64,000 nucleotides of DNA from Promethearchaeota archaeon (GTDB lineage: Archaea; Asgardarchaeota; Lokiarchaeia; Sigyniarchaeales; SOKP01): the NCBI GenBank assembly GCA_019058445.1, contig JAHPZA010000006.1, forward strand, positions 1,017,063 through 1,081,062, in the 5' to 3' direction. Position 1 is the first letter of the stretch, and every line of letters starts with the position of its first letter. Positions 18,692 to 27,199 of this stretch are shown piece after piece. The notes under the pieces were generated by a model that was given only the letters and a program-made list of their open reading frames with translations, did no database searches and was not told where the DNA came from. The position numbers and the translations under genes were made by a program.

Positions 18692-20086
18692 TTATAGCCC
18701 TAATTCGGCTAATTTTTCTTTATTTATTCTTACTTTTTCGTTGTTGAGGTCATATAATTTCCAAAAGGTCAAAGTTGATATGAGAATGAAGATCATTGGA
18801 AATAAGGCAAGATGCATTTGTATTCCCCAAATGGCCTCGGCAGATTGCACTTCCACATTCTCATTAAATCCTGTGAGAGTATGCACAATTGCAAAGGTTA
18901 ATGCTTGCGCAACTATAGAAAAACGGCCAAAAAAGGCTCTCACTCCATAGGTTATGCCTTCAGATCGTTTCCCAGTTCGTATGACTTGCTCATCAATGAC
19001 ATCCCCTAATACCGGATCCAGCAATATCCAAAAGCCTCCGAGACCAAAACCCCATATAAGGATTGCAAATACAAACAAATAATAATCCGTAATAAAAATG
19101 AGGGGTGCAGTAACTACGGTCATTATGGCCCCTGCAAGAATAATCGATTTTCGGTTATCATTAATTTTGTGTCCAATAACTATCCATACTGGGAAAGAGA
19201 TTAGTGAACCGACAAGAAAGCCTACCATTACTAATGTTATGGCTTCAGCTTCCATTCTAAAAATATAACGCACTAAATAGGGAATAGAAGCAATCATGCA
19301 GGCCGTCATGGATTGATATAATACAAAGGCAATGAAATAGGCTACAAAATTCTTTTGTTTGATCTGTGTTATCATCGTCTTGAAAAAGGGGTCCCTCTCT
19401 GGTTCCTCTAACGTTTTTGCAAGGTAAAGATCAACGTAGACTTGATCATCTCGAACGCCAGGGATTGCTAAAGATAATGCAATTAATCCTATTATTATGA
19501 CAACAATAGCTTGTATGAAGTAGGAATTTACATCGCCAAATGTTATAAATAAAGGTGGTATAACAGCTCCTAATACAATGCCAAAAACAGAGATCATGAT
19601 TCCTAGTCCTGCAGCAGTTCTGCGTTCCTTAACTGAACGAAACTTATCTGGAAACAGTGCGTAGAAATTGACCATATAAATGGATTGGAAAGTATCATAC
19701 AAACATGTTGCGAGTAGTATCCACAAAAATATCAACAACGCTCCTTTTACTGGATCTTGATTTGGGGGAGTATATAAGAGAATATAACAAATAATCCATG
19801 GAATCCCTCCAAAAAGAATAAATGGAAAGCGTCGACCCCATTTCTTAGTAAACTTAAATGGTCTATCTGTGAGGTAGCCAATAATGGGATCATTAATCGC
19901 ATTATATATGGCAAAAATTATGAATCCAAGTCCAATTAACCATACATTCAATTTAATTTCAGTTTCGTAAAAAAAGAACACGTACGCTCCAAACGCCATA
20001 GTCAAAAACTCATCATTAAACCGTCCAAACCCGTTCGAAAAATAGACGAGTTTAGAGTGTTTTACTTCAGTTTCGGATTTATTCAT
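18692..20086 (-). CDS. GPH-family (glycoside/pentoside/hexuronide) MFS symporter
   Basis: 464 residues, about twelve transmembrane segments. The cytoplasmic loop 2-3 reads GYLTDRPFKFTKKWGRRFPF, the characteristic D(R/K)...K(W/F)GRRxP motif of GPH cation symporters. This family usually imports sugars or sugar acids with H+ or Na+. It is convergent with the second amidohydrolase, 33 bases between stops, and so is not in the same transcript. A sugar-like substrate is a reasonable family-based guess. Confidence 0.85.
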   Translation of the reverse strand: MNKSETEVKHSKLVYFSNGFGRFNDEFLTMAFGAYVFFFYETEIKLNVWLIGLGFIIFAIYNAINDPIIGYLTDRPFKFTKKWGRRFPFILFGGIPWIICYILLYTPPNQDPVKGALLIFLWILLATCLYDTFQSIYMVNFYALFPDKFRSVKERRTAAGLGIMISVFGIVLGAVIPPLFITFGDVNSYFIQAIVVIIIGLIALSLAIPGVRDDQVYVDLYLAKTLEEPERDPFFKTMITQIKQKNFVAYFIAFVLYQSMTACMIASIPYLVRYIFRMEAEAITLVMVGFLVGSLISFPVWIVIGHKINDNRKSIILAGAIMTVVTAPLIFITDYYLFVFAILIWGFGLGGFWILLDPVLGDVIDEQVIRTGKRSEGITYGVRAFFGRFSIVAQALTFAIVHTLTGFNENVEVQSAEAIWGIQMHLALFPMIFILISTLTFWKLYDLNNEKVRINKEKLAELGL

Positions 20087-20387
20087 TTTTAAGACCGTGT
20101 TATTTTAGTTTTGACTAAAATTTGTAGTAATTTAATTTTAATATTGAATATTCTAACTTATATAATTTATTTAAAATTCATGTTGAAACATCATATTTTA
20201 TGAAGAGAGATGGTAATATAGACTCAAAATGGATCAAGAATATTTAAATGAATAATTCATAGGAATAAGCTCTTATAGAAATACTTAAAAAAATTAAAAA
20301 TCAAATTTTTTTCATTATTTTTGAACTTTATTCGAGTAATAAGCTATTAATCAAATTTATATAGTTTTTATTCACATAATTATATAT

Positions 20388-20846
20388 ATGGTTCAATTAG
20401 ATGACAAAGATAGAGAAATTCTTACCATTCTACAAGAAAACTATAGAATTTCTTACAAAGATTTAGGTCGAAAGGTGAATATGGCAGCCAGTTCAGTGCA
20501 TAACAGGGTTCAAAACATGATCAAATCAGGAGTAATAAAAGAGTTTGATACAATTATTGATCCCTTTAAAGTTGGTTTCGACACCATTGCTATCATAGGC
20601 CTTTCTGTGGATCCTTTAAAATTGAATGAAATTGCCGAAAAAATTGCCACTTATGATGAAGTTCAATTAGTCGCTACAACTACGGGAGATCATGATATTA
20701 TAGTAAGAGTGATTGAAAAAAACGAGAAGGATCTGTGGCGATTTATAAATAATAATATCAAAACCATAGAAGGAGTAAGATCCCAAATGGATGCATCAAG
20801 CTATATAGACGTTTTTAAAATGACCCATAAGATAAGTCTAAAGTAG
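20388..20846 (+). CDS. Lrp/AsnC-family transcription regulator
   Basis: 152 residues. The N-terminal helix-turn-helix starts LDDKDREILTILQENYRISY and includes MAASSVHNRVQNM. The C-terminal RAM ligand-binding/oligomerisation domain contains VQLVATTTGDHDIIVRV. Archaeal Lrp proteins sense amino acids or redox state and repress or activate neighbours. A TATA-like TTTATATAG sits about 30 bases before the ATG. It stands directly upstream of the ZIP transporter and the Fe-S scaffold locus, whose promoter regions contain palindromes, so it is one candidate regulator of them. Confidence 0.92.
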   Translation: MVQLDDKDREILTILQENYRISYKDLGRKVNMAASSVHNRVQNMIKSGVIKEFDTIIDPFKVGFDTIAIIGLSVDPLKLNEIAEKIATYDEVQLVATTTGDHDIIVRVIEKNEKDLWRFINNNIKTIEGVRSQMDASSYIDVFKMTHKISLK

Positions 20847-20923
20847 GATAAGTTATGAAATTTTAATTTAAATCAATTTTTATAGGGAGAATAATAGTTT
20901 TAAAAAAAAGTTCGGAGGGAGTG

Positions 20924-21677
20924 ATGAATTATTCTTTATTGGATTATTTTTTTTAGTATTTTAGGGAGTATTGGGGCAATATTAGCAGCAGTAGCTTTCA
21001 TTGAACTAGGGGAGTTTGTTCAAAAATCACTTGTTTCAATTTTGGTTGCCTATGCAACGGGAACTTTACTAGCAGCAGCTACACTCGGAATGCTCCCTAC
21101 AGCAATAACAAGAGCTAAGGATGGGCTACAAATAGTAATGATATTTTTCTTAGGAGGTATTTTGTTTTTCTTCATCTTGGAGAAATTAGTTATATGGCGT
21201 CACTGTCATGATATTGAATGTGAGGTTACCCATTCTGCTGCTGGACCTATAATTCTTATTGGAGATGCATTCCATAATCTTATTGATGGCGTTGTAATTG
21301 CCGCAGCCTTTCTTGTTAATTTTCATATTGGTATTGCTGTAAGTTTATCTGTAATTGCTCATGAGATTCCCCAAGAAATAGGCGATCTTGCTGTCCTTAT
21401 CGATAAAGGTTATTCGAAAAAGAAAGCCTTTTTCTATAACTCCTTATCTGGTTCAACAACGATCCCGGCAGCCATTCTTGGTTATTTTATTTTAGATATT
21501 ATCTCTGAAGCTATACCTTTTGTGTTGGCAATTTCTGCTGCAAGTTTTATTTATATTGCTTTATCAGATTTAACTCCAGAACTTCATCAGAAAGTAGGAT
21601 TGAAATATAGCTTAAGACAATTATTTTTAATTTTAGCTGGAATTGGAACTATGCTATTTATATTTTCATTAAAATAA
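20924..21677 (+). CDS. ZIP-family metal transporter, apparent frameshift near N-terminus
   Basis: The uninterrupted frame from 21042 (TTG) encodes 211 residues with ZIP motifs HNLIDGVVIAAA and HEIPQEIGD, the histidine-rich metal sites of helices 4 and 5. Helix 1 would be missing. It is found in the same frame upstream (SILGSIGAILAAVAFIELGE) and reaches an ideal start, GGAGGGAGTG-ATG at 20924, if one T is removed from the run of eight T at 20947-20954. I therefore place the true start at 20924 and read the extra T as a sequencing error, slippage site or mutation. It imports divalent metals (Zn2+, Fe2+ or Mn2+). Confidence 0.72.
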
Positions 21678-21775
21678 CAAGTATATTACCTTCAATTTTT
21701 TTTACTATATATATTCTAAATATGAGTTCTAGTAAAATTGGGAGTATGAATATTATTCTTAGATGAAGTGTTGTC

Positions 21776-21855
21776 TCGAATATTCATCAGATATAATAAT
21801 TAATCCTAGAATGATATTCGACAGATTTATATGCGATTATTCATATATGAATAAT
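21776..21855. promoter_or_regulatory. Palindromic candidate operators upstream of the IscU-like gene
   Basis: TCGAATATTCAT (21776-21787) is matched in reverse by ATGATATTCGA (21811-21821), and a perfect 20-base palindrome, ATTATTCATATATGAATAAT, lies at 21836-21855. The half-site TGAATAAT recurs at 24241 and 24302, next to the iron-sulfur flavoprotein gene. This suggests one dimeric regulator for both. AT-richness lowers certainty, but perfect 20-mers are not expected often by chance. Confidence 0.45.
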
Positions 21856-21942
21856 GGAAATTACCCATTTATTGTTAATATTGAAGAATAGTTAAATTGA
21901 ATCCTGTTCGATAGAATGAATAGCTATCATAAGGAAATAAAT

Positions 21943-22053
21943 ATGGAAGAATTTTCGGAAAAAATTCTTGAAAAAAATGAAAATTTAGATTCTAATAATT
22001 GCCAAAGGGTGCAAAATTTTGGCAATAGACTTCGAAATTATTTTTATGGGTAA
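21943..22053 (+). CDS. Possible 36-residue leader peptide or small protein upstream of the IscU-like gene
   Basis: An ATG with AAGGAAAT eight bases upstream opens a 36-codon frame ending 39 bases before the IscU-like start. The peptide is charged (MEEFSEKILEKNE...) with one cysteine and has no recognised domain. Its 3' half contains the hairpin described separately. It may be a true small protein, a leader peptide, or an open frame over a structured leader RNA. Confidence 0.35.
   Translation: MEEFSEKILEKNENLDSNNCQRVQNFGNRLRNYFYG
21998..22026 (+). promoter_or_regulatory. Hairpin whose loop copies the IscU-like ribosome-binding/start region
   Basis: ATTGCCAAA (21998-22006) pairs perfectly with TTTGGCAAT (22018-22026). 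The eleven-base loop, GGGTGCAAAAT, is identical to 22084-22094, which contains the Shine-Dalgarno-like GGGTG and the first two bases of the IscU-like ATG. Identity rather than complementarity points to a shared protein or ribosome target. This is a candidate translational control element. Confidence 0.4.
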
Positions 22054-22092
22054 ACTTCCTTCTGAACCAAAGATAGGTCAACAGGGTGCAAA

Positions 22093-22530
22093 ATGGTCAA
22101 GAATCAATTTAATAAATTTGTAGATAACCTTCAAAAAGAAGTTATAGAAAAAGAAATTGAAGATTATAATGAATATATTGTGCAATTATTTCATAATCCA
22201 AAGAACTGGGGGAGGCTACCTGAGAATGAAATCTCTATTTCGCAATCTTATACAGGGCCCTGTAGAGATACAATGTGGTTTTTCTTGAATATTAACGATG
22301 GAGTAATTGAAAAAGCAAATTTCATTACTGACGGCTGTGGGGCTTCGGTCGCAACAGCCAGCCAAACTACATTACTAATTGAGGGTAAATCCTTGGAATT
22401 TGCAGAAAAACTAAAATCTAAAGATATAGACGAAGCTCTAAAAGGATTACCAGAAGATCATAAACATTGTGCAGAATTGGCAGTAAGAACTTTAAAGCGC
22501 GCAATTAAGAAATATAAAGATAAGATATAA
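22093..22530 (+). CDS. IscU/NifU-like iron-sulfur cluster scaffold protein
   Basis: 145 residues with the three scaffold cysteines in their usual places: TGPCRDT near residue 57, DGCGAS near 83 and HCAELA near 126. IscU-type scaffolds assemble [2Fe-2S]/[4Fe-4S] clusters on these residues. The N-terminus is about 25 residues longer than bacterial IscU and helical (FVDNLQKEVIEKEIEDYNE). It sits between a ZIP transporter and small zinc-ribbon genes. A GGGTG six bases before the ATG repeats the loop of an upstream hairpin, hinting at post-transcriptional control. Confidence 0.88.
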   Translation: MVKNQFNKFVDNLQKEVIEKEIEDYNEYIVQLFHNPKNWGRLPENEISISQSYTGPCRDTMWFFLNINDGVIEKANFITDGCGASVATASQTTLLIEGKSLEFAEKLKSKDIDEALKGLPEDHKHCAELAVRTLKRAIKKYKDKI

Positions 22531-22661
22531 TACTTAAGTTATAAAAAGATGAAAAATCAATGCCAATGAGCTGTTGTCATTATAGTTATTACCCAATCAT
22601 AATAAAAAGTGATAATAAAAAGAACATTAATCAAAAAAATAAGAAGAGGTCATAGTTAAAG

Positions 22662-22898
22662 ATGAAGTTCTGTCCAGATTGTGAGAATATTTTACTACCT
22701 AAAGGTGATAAGCTCTACTGTAAAATTTGTGATTTATATTTTAAGTTAGATTTTATTGATAAAGATGATTATGTCTTGGAAAAAATAATATGCCATAATG
22801 AAAAAGAATTTACTCCTCTTATAACTAAAGCCCCGTTAGAAGAAGACCGGATTACTGATGAAGATAGAAAGGCTCATGAAGATTATTTTACTTCCTGA
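22662..22898 (+). CDS. Small zinc-ribbon protein (RpoM/TFS N-terminal-like)
   Basis: 78 residues, starting MKFCPDCENILLPKGDKLYCKICD, a CxxC-x(n)-CxxC ribbon of the Rpb9/TFS N-terminal type. The second half is acidic and lacks the C-terminal zinc ribbon with the DE tip needed for transcript cleavage. It is therefore not a complete TFS and may be an RNA-polymerase-associated or unrelated small zinc protein. It has AGAAGAGGT upstream of the ATG and follows the IscU-like gene by 131 bases. Confidence 0.65.
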   Translation: MKFCPDCENILLPKGDKLYCKICDLYFKLDFIDKDDYVLEKIICHNEKEFTPLITKAPLEEDRITDEDRKAHEDYFTS

Positions 22899-22974
22899 AA
22901 ATGGTTAAGCATATAAAATTTAATAAATATTGTCAGAGTTCAGAATTATTTGAGTAATAAGAGTTTATATTATT

Positions 22975-23156
22975 ATGGAATCAATGGTTCTAAGAAGGGC
23001 AAAATTATTGTTGACCTATCTTCTAAATGATGAAAGTGGTGCGAATTACTCTATATAATCTTAGAGAAATTTCGAGATGATGGTGTAATAGACTTAAAAC
23101 AAATTAATTTCGATGAAAATTGCAAACTAGCTAAGGATGAATGTATTTTAAAATGA
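22975..23156 (+). pseudogene. Frameshifted small ORF
   Basis: From the ATG at 22975 the frame encodes MESMVLRRAKLLLTYLLN... and stops after 27 codons at 23056. A second frame beginning at 23055 continues ILEKFRDDGVIDLKQINF... to a stop at 23156. Joined by a -1 shift they would give a 60-residue acidic protein. I do not recognise it. It may be a decayed gene or a sequence error. The rest of the 22899-23246 gap holds nothing I can support. Confidence 0.35.
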
Positions 23157-23246
23157 ACTAAAAGAAATAAGAACACCAAAAATCCAACAATAAACGATGT
23201 TTTGATTATTAACCATTGTCTTTTTGATTTTTATTAATACTTGGAA

Positions 23247-23426
23247 CTACTTTCTGACTATTTTTGTTCCACATTTTGGACAAGTCTGTTGATAACACGG
23301 CATTCCGATTTGATGTTTAACTTCCTTACCACAATTTGGACAGACACATAATCCATCGGGTCCTGCAGCTTTAGAACCCCCCATTCTTCCTCTTCCTCCA
23401 CCACTTCTTCTACCTCGACCACTCAA
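23247..23426 (-). CDS. Small zinc-ribbon protein with Gly/Arg-rich N-terminus
   Basis: 59 residues from a TTG start with GGAGGT eight bases upstream. The N-terminus is Gly/Arg rich (MSGRGRRSGGGRGRMGGS), then AAGPDGLCVCPNCG, HQIGMPC, and TCPKCGTKIVRK. The CVCPNCG...C...CPKCG pattern is that of small conserved proteins found in anaerobes beside NifX/NifB-type or Mrp-type Fe-S genes. This supports a link to metal or Fe-S handling here, next to the iron-sulfur flavoprotein gene. An internal ATG at residue 15 is an alternative start. Confidence 0.75.
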   Translation of the reverse strand: MSGRGRRSGGGRGRMGGSKAAGPDGLCVCPNCGKEVKHQIGMPCYQQTCPKCGTKIVRK

Positions 23427-23636
23427 AACTTAATACCTCCAATCATGATTTTTTTTTATTTAATATATATTTATTACATAGTCTCTTTCCTGATTTCGTT
23501 TATCTTATCAGACCTATCAGGTAAGTTGATATCTTATTCTTAATTTGTGTATTCTACAAGTAATTCGCGAATGCTGATGGTATAAAATTTTCCCTTTTAA
23601 TACAGTATTTTTTAGCAAATAATCAGATAAAATCAA

Positions 23637-24221
23637 TTACAGAATGATCCAATCTTGATTATTCATTTTTTGTGTCTGACTTAGACTAATAATTTGTTTA
23701 CTAAGTCTTTGAACATTTTTCAAGGCTTCTTCATCCTTTGAAACATCATTTTCATGGAAACCAAATCCGAGGACTCCTGCTAATTTATTCATTTTTAGTC
23801 TTGATAAATATCCTTCCATCTCGTTTAGTCCAGAGCCAATATCACGTCGCCCAACAATAATATAACTTCCTATTTTATCTTTTAGTTGCCCTTTTCTTAA
23901 ATGCCAAGTTCTTTCCATAAAAGCTCTCATTAATGAAGTTACACCCCCCATAAAGATAGGACTCGATAAAATAATCACCTGGGCCTCCCTAAGCTTATCA
24001 TAGAGAATTTGCATGTCGTCTTTAATGGAACAGGCATCGTTATCCATACAATAATAACATTCTTTGCAAGAGTTTATGGTGTAATCTTTTAAAAAAATTT
24101 TCTCTATTTTAAAATTATCTTTTAGCAAATCTAAAAGCTTATTTGTTAAAAATGCTGTATTTCCGTTTTCTCTCGGTGATCCAATAATTGCAAATACGTT
24201 ATTCTTTTCCATATTACTCAT
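23637..24221 (-). CDS. Iron-sulfur flavoprotein / NADPH-dependent FMN reductase family
   Basis: 194 residues with a flavodoxin-like fold. The FMN phosphate loop is GSPRENGNTAFL near residue 14, and SSPIFMGGVTSLMRAFMERT forms the second flavin loop. Between them is a compact cysteine motif, CKECYYCMDNDAC (C-x2-C-x2-C-x5-C), which in the archaeal Isf family binds a [4Fe-4S] cluster. It is likely a cytoplasmic electron-transfer or oxygen-defence protein in an anaerobe. Start either here or at a second ATG three codons later. The promoter side contains TGAATAAT palindromes. Confidence 0.88.
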   Translation of the reverse strand: MSNMEKNNVFAIIGSPRENGNTAFLTNKLLDLLKDNFKIEKIFLKDYTINSCKECYYCMDNDACSIKDDMQILYDKLREAQVIILSSPIFMGGVTSLMRAFMERTWHLRKGQLKDKIGSYIIVGRRDIGSGLNEMEGYLSRLKMNKLAGVLGFGFHENDVSKDEEALKNVQRLSKQIISLSQTQKMNNQDWIIL

Positions 24222-24240
24222 AGATTTTTTTATTTTATTT

Positions 24241-24309
24241 TGAATAATTATTCACTACTAGATGATCAATTATTAGATATAAATATACTATTTAAGCATT
24301 ATGAATAAT
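24241..24309. promoter_or_regulatory. TGAATAAT palindrome and half-site upstream of the iron-sulfur flavoprotein
   Basis: TGAATAATTATTCA (24241-24254) is a perfect 14-base palindrome 20 bases before the start codon of the minus-strand flavoprotein gene. A further TGAATAAT lies at 24302-24309. The same half-site forms the 20-base palindrome at 21836-21855. Likely operator for a dimeric regulator; the regulator is not identified. Confidence 0.4.
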
Positions 24310-24372
24310 CATCCAGTATATTCGTTTGTATCTTCCTCATATTGTTTAGTTGTTATGTCAATCATAATTTAC

Positions 24373-24528
24373 TTAACTTCTAATAATTTCTACGTTTACA
24401 TACTTCTTCTCTTCAGGAACACCCTTTAGAACATCTATAAAACCTAGTATGATATTATTGAGTACATTACTCATTATTTCATTTAATGGGACCTCTTTAT
24501 CATCAACCAATAACTTTACTTTTTGCAT
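24373..24528 (-). CDS. Small conserved archaeal-type protein (51 aa)
   Basis: 51 residues, MQKVKLLVDDKEVPLNE, then a hydrophobic helix (NVLNNIILGFIDVLKGVP) and the ending VNVEIIRS. The start has AAGGA 11 bases upstream. The strand-turn-strand (VKLLVDDKEVPLN) followed by a helix and final strand resembles a small conserved archaeal protein family of unknown function, which I recall from many archaeal genomes without a characterised member. It precedes the iron-sulfur flavoprotein on the same strand and may be its operon partner. Confidence 0.6.
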   Translation of the reverse strand: MQKVKLLVDDKEVPLNEIMSNVLNNIILGFIDVLKGVPEEKKYVNVEIIRS

Positions 24529-25091
24529 TATTATCAATTCCTTATTTTTTATTATCTAAGTAGAAATAAATAATGGGAGTAAATAAAAGAGCATTATATT
24601 TTTATGACCACTTTTATTTACTCTCTTTCTTTCTATAATTTCCTAATGGATCACTAAAACGTTTAGCTCTCCTAGGGGATACTCTAGCGTAATAATTAGT
24701 ATTGAAAAAAGATTGCAGTTACTCGCTGAATTAGAAGAAAACGAGTATATAGAAATAAAGAAATGTTGACAGATTAGATATACTCATCTCAAATTCAGAA
24801 AAAAAACATTAAAAGAAATCTAATTTCAAGAATTGAAATATTTTAAATTTTTTTTTTATGCTTTTTATATTTGCAATTATGAATGAAGCAAGCCAAACGT
24901 TAAATTTGTAAATGAACGAAAAAAAATAAGTTCTAAACAGTTCATTAAGGTAAGTGATAAAACTATTAGGTCCTTTTATAAAAAATATTTCAATATGTTG
25001 GTTTCACATTGTAAAAAAGCGTAATCTTTTTTTTGTAATTTGAATTTTTGTTAAATATTCGATAAAATAAAAATTCTATTAATTAATATTT
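24529..25091. other. Intergenic region before secY; possible gene relic
   Basis: No convincing gene. A frame around 24650-24770 (…SSVIISIEKRLQLLAELEEN…) lacks a start codon and ends at a TGA, and probably represents a decayed gene. The right end is strongly AT-rich and should contain the secY promoter. Confidence 0.4.
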
Positions 25092-26558
25092 ATGCCGAGT
25101 AATTTTCTGAAGTTCTTCTCTCCGTTTGTTAGAGTTATGCCGGAAATCAAAAATCCGCAGAGAGAAGTATCTTTCAAAGAAAAGTTTGTTTGGACTGCCA
25201 TTGTACTCGTAATTTATTTGATTATGTCCAATATCCCTTTATATGGTGTTGAACTCCAAAATTCAACAGATTATTTTTATTGGCTAAGAGTAATTCTGGC
25301 AAGCCAGAGAGGAACTTTAACCGAATTGGGAATAGGACCAATTGTGACTTCCGGATTAATCATGCAGTTGCTACTTGGTTCCAAAATGATTAATGTTGAC
25401 ATGAGCGACCCCTATGACCGGTCATTGTTCAGTGGAACTCAAAAAGTCGTATCAATTTTCCTAACAGCTTTTAACACGATTGCTTATTTGCTTGGGGGAG
25501 CATTTGGACCTCCTGAGACTTTAGGGTTAGAAAATATGGTTCTCATTTTTCTCCAACTAATGTTCGCTGGAGTAATAATTGTCTTACTTGATGAGCTACT
25601 CCAAAAAGGATGGGGGCTCGGTAGTGGAGTTTCTTTGTTTATTGCTGCCGGGGTTGCGGGTCAAATCTTTTGGAACACGTTTAGCTTTATTGAAGCTCCT
25701 GATGAGGCTCGCTTGCCAAGAGGTATAATTATTGCCATATTTTATGTACTATTCGATGATGATCCTGACACGAATATACAGGATCTCTGGGTTCGGGGAC
25801 AATTACCAAGTATATTAGGATTAATTACTACATTCATTATTTTTTCATTAGCTGTATGGTTCGAGGCGACACGTGTGGAGATACCGTTACAATATAAAGG
25901 TTATAGAGGCTTCAAAGGTAAATATCCAATGAAATTAATGTATGTTTCTAATATTCCAGTTATTTTAGTAAACGCTCTATATGCCAACATCCTTTTCTTT
26001 GGTCAAATCCTAGCTGGACCTGACTCACAATTGCGAGGACAAGGATATGACTTTTGGTTGGATTTAATTGGAACATTTGAATATCAAAGTACCGGAAGTA
26101 CAGGAGGATATCTTGTCCCATCTTCAGGATTGATTTACATTCTCTCGCCGCCTCAAGGTATAGAAGCCCTTTTGGATGATCCGTTGCGAGCAGTTATATA
26201 TCTTTTTATATTGATAATACTCTGTATATATCTGGGAAAAATATGGGTCGAAGTCTCGGGTCTAGCACCTAGAGATATAGCAGATCAAATTATAGACTCA
26301 GGAATGCAAGTACCTGGTTTTAGAAGTTCTTCAAAGATTATTGAACGTATATTAAAAAGATATATACCTACCCTTACTATTCTTAACGGGATAATAATTG
26401 CAATTTTAAGTTTCACAGCCGACAGTTTGGGTGCATTGACATCAGGTACCGGACTTCTTATTTCGATAGGAATTACTCATCAGTATGCTGAAACGATTTC
26501 GAAAGAGGTTGCCGCTGAGCAATATCCCTCAATGAGAGGCTTCCTTGGCTTAGATTAA
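25092..26558 (+). CDS. secY: Protein translocase subunit SecY (Sec61 alpha)
   Basis: 488 residues, ten predicted transmembrane helices. Landmarks are the plug-region sequence around ELGIGPIVTSGLIMQLL in helix 2, LLQKGWGLGSGVSLFIAAGV in helix 4, and EVSGLAPRDIADQI in the cytoplasmic loop that binds ribosome/SRP receptor. Forms the protein-conducting channel with SecE and Sec61-beta. In most archaea secY follows L15 in the ribosomal operon. Here it is 25 kb away, alone, on the other strand, near the EMC3-like insertase gene and the L34e-cmk-L14e group that normally follow secY. Confidence 0.97.
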   Translation: MPSNFLKFFSPFVRVMPEIKNPQREVSFKEKFVWTAIVLVIYLIMSNIPLYGVELQNSTDYFYWLRVILASQRGTLTELGIGPIVTSGLIMQLLLGSKMINVDMSDPYDRSLFSGTQKVVSIFLTAFNTIAYLLGGAFGPPETLGLENMVLIFLQLMFAGVIIVLLDELLQKGWGLGSGVSLFIAAGVAGQIFWNTFSFIEAPDEARLPRGIIIAIFYVLFDDDPDTNIQDLWVRGQLPSILGLITTFIIFSLAVWFEATRVEIPLQYKGYRGFKGKYPMKLMYVSNIPVILVNALYANILFFGQILAGPDSQLRGQGYDFWLDLIGTFEYQSTGSTGGYLVPSSGLIYILSPPQGIEALLDDPLRAVIYLFILIILCIYLGKIWVEVSGLAPRDIADQIIDSGMQVPGFRSSSKIIERILKRYIPTLTILNGIIIAILSFTADSLGALTSGTGLLISIGITHQYAETISKEVAAEQYPSMRGFLGLD

Positions 26559-26650
26559 GGATTCGAACGTCCTAATATAAGTTTTAAATTTTTCTTTTAT
26601 TTAATTGTAAATTATAATCGATCAAGATTTAGATATTAATTCAATCAGAA

Positions 26651-27199
26651 TTAACATACATAAAAAATCAATTTGGCGAAAAAATAATATATTGGTTTAA
26701 AAAAGTAATTTTCCTTAAACATTAAATTCGTAATCAAGAATTTTTCTTGAGTTGCTTCATAATCTAAACTAATGATGCCCGAATATTTATCATACATGAA
26801 TTCATCAGTGTTGAAGATAGTAAATTCTCTCTGCTCTATATTATGCACCATAGTCTGTGAGGCAACTCCATACATGGAACCAAAAATAGGGATACCTTGT
26901 AAATATGCATATTCATCATCGGTCTGGAACTCCTCTCCTAAATCTTTGCAAGAAATCAGGTATGCTTTTATTACGGGGATGTCATATGAATGGAATGGGT
27001 GCTATATTTAGGCAATAACGGAATGTCTGAACCCTCATCAGCCCAGATTTTAAAAATGGTATGATATTCATCCTTTAACCTGCTCTAATAGGCTTCTTCG
27101 GACACGATAATCGGGTAATCCTCATAAAATTCGGGAATCGGGGTGTGTATATCAGAACTGGTGAACGTGAGGATCGGATAATATATTACTTTTCCAAAC
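26651..27199 (-). pseudogene. Decayed gene downstream of secY
   Basis: Reading the minus strand from 27199, a coherent protein (GKVIYYPILTFTSSDIHTP...) runs to a TAG, continues in the same frame (SRLKDEYHTIFKIWADEG...), then needs a frame change near 26995. The rest is YDIPVIKAYLISCKDLGEEF to NYFFK. About 180 residues can be followed across one stop and one frameshift; the N-terminus is missing. I do not recognise the family. Its base composition is less AT-rich than the surroundings. This explains most of the gap between secY and the EMC3-like gene. Confidence 0.6.

Noticed and set aside
24650..24846. Frame reading ...EIKKC then TGA then QIRYTHLKF..., a possible Cys-Sec selenoprotein
   Set aside because: No start codon, no known selenoprotein family, residues after the TGA look random, and no SECIS-like fold was evident. 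More likely a gene relic.
26559..26585. GGATTCGAACGTCC after secY, resembling a tRNA T-arm
   Set aside because: No matching acceptor, anticodon or D arm nearby on either strand.
26772..27011. Plus-strand open frame of 79 codons downstream of secY
   Set aside because: Antisense to the coherent decayed protein on the minus strand; no motif or ribosome-binding site.
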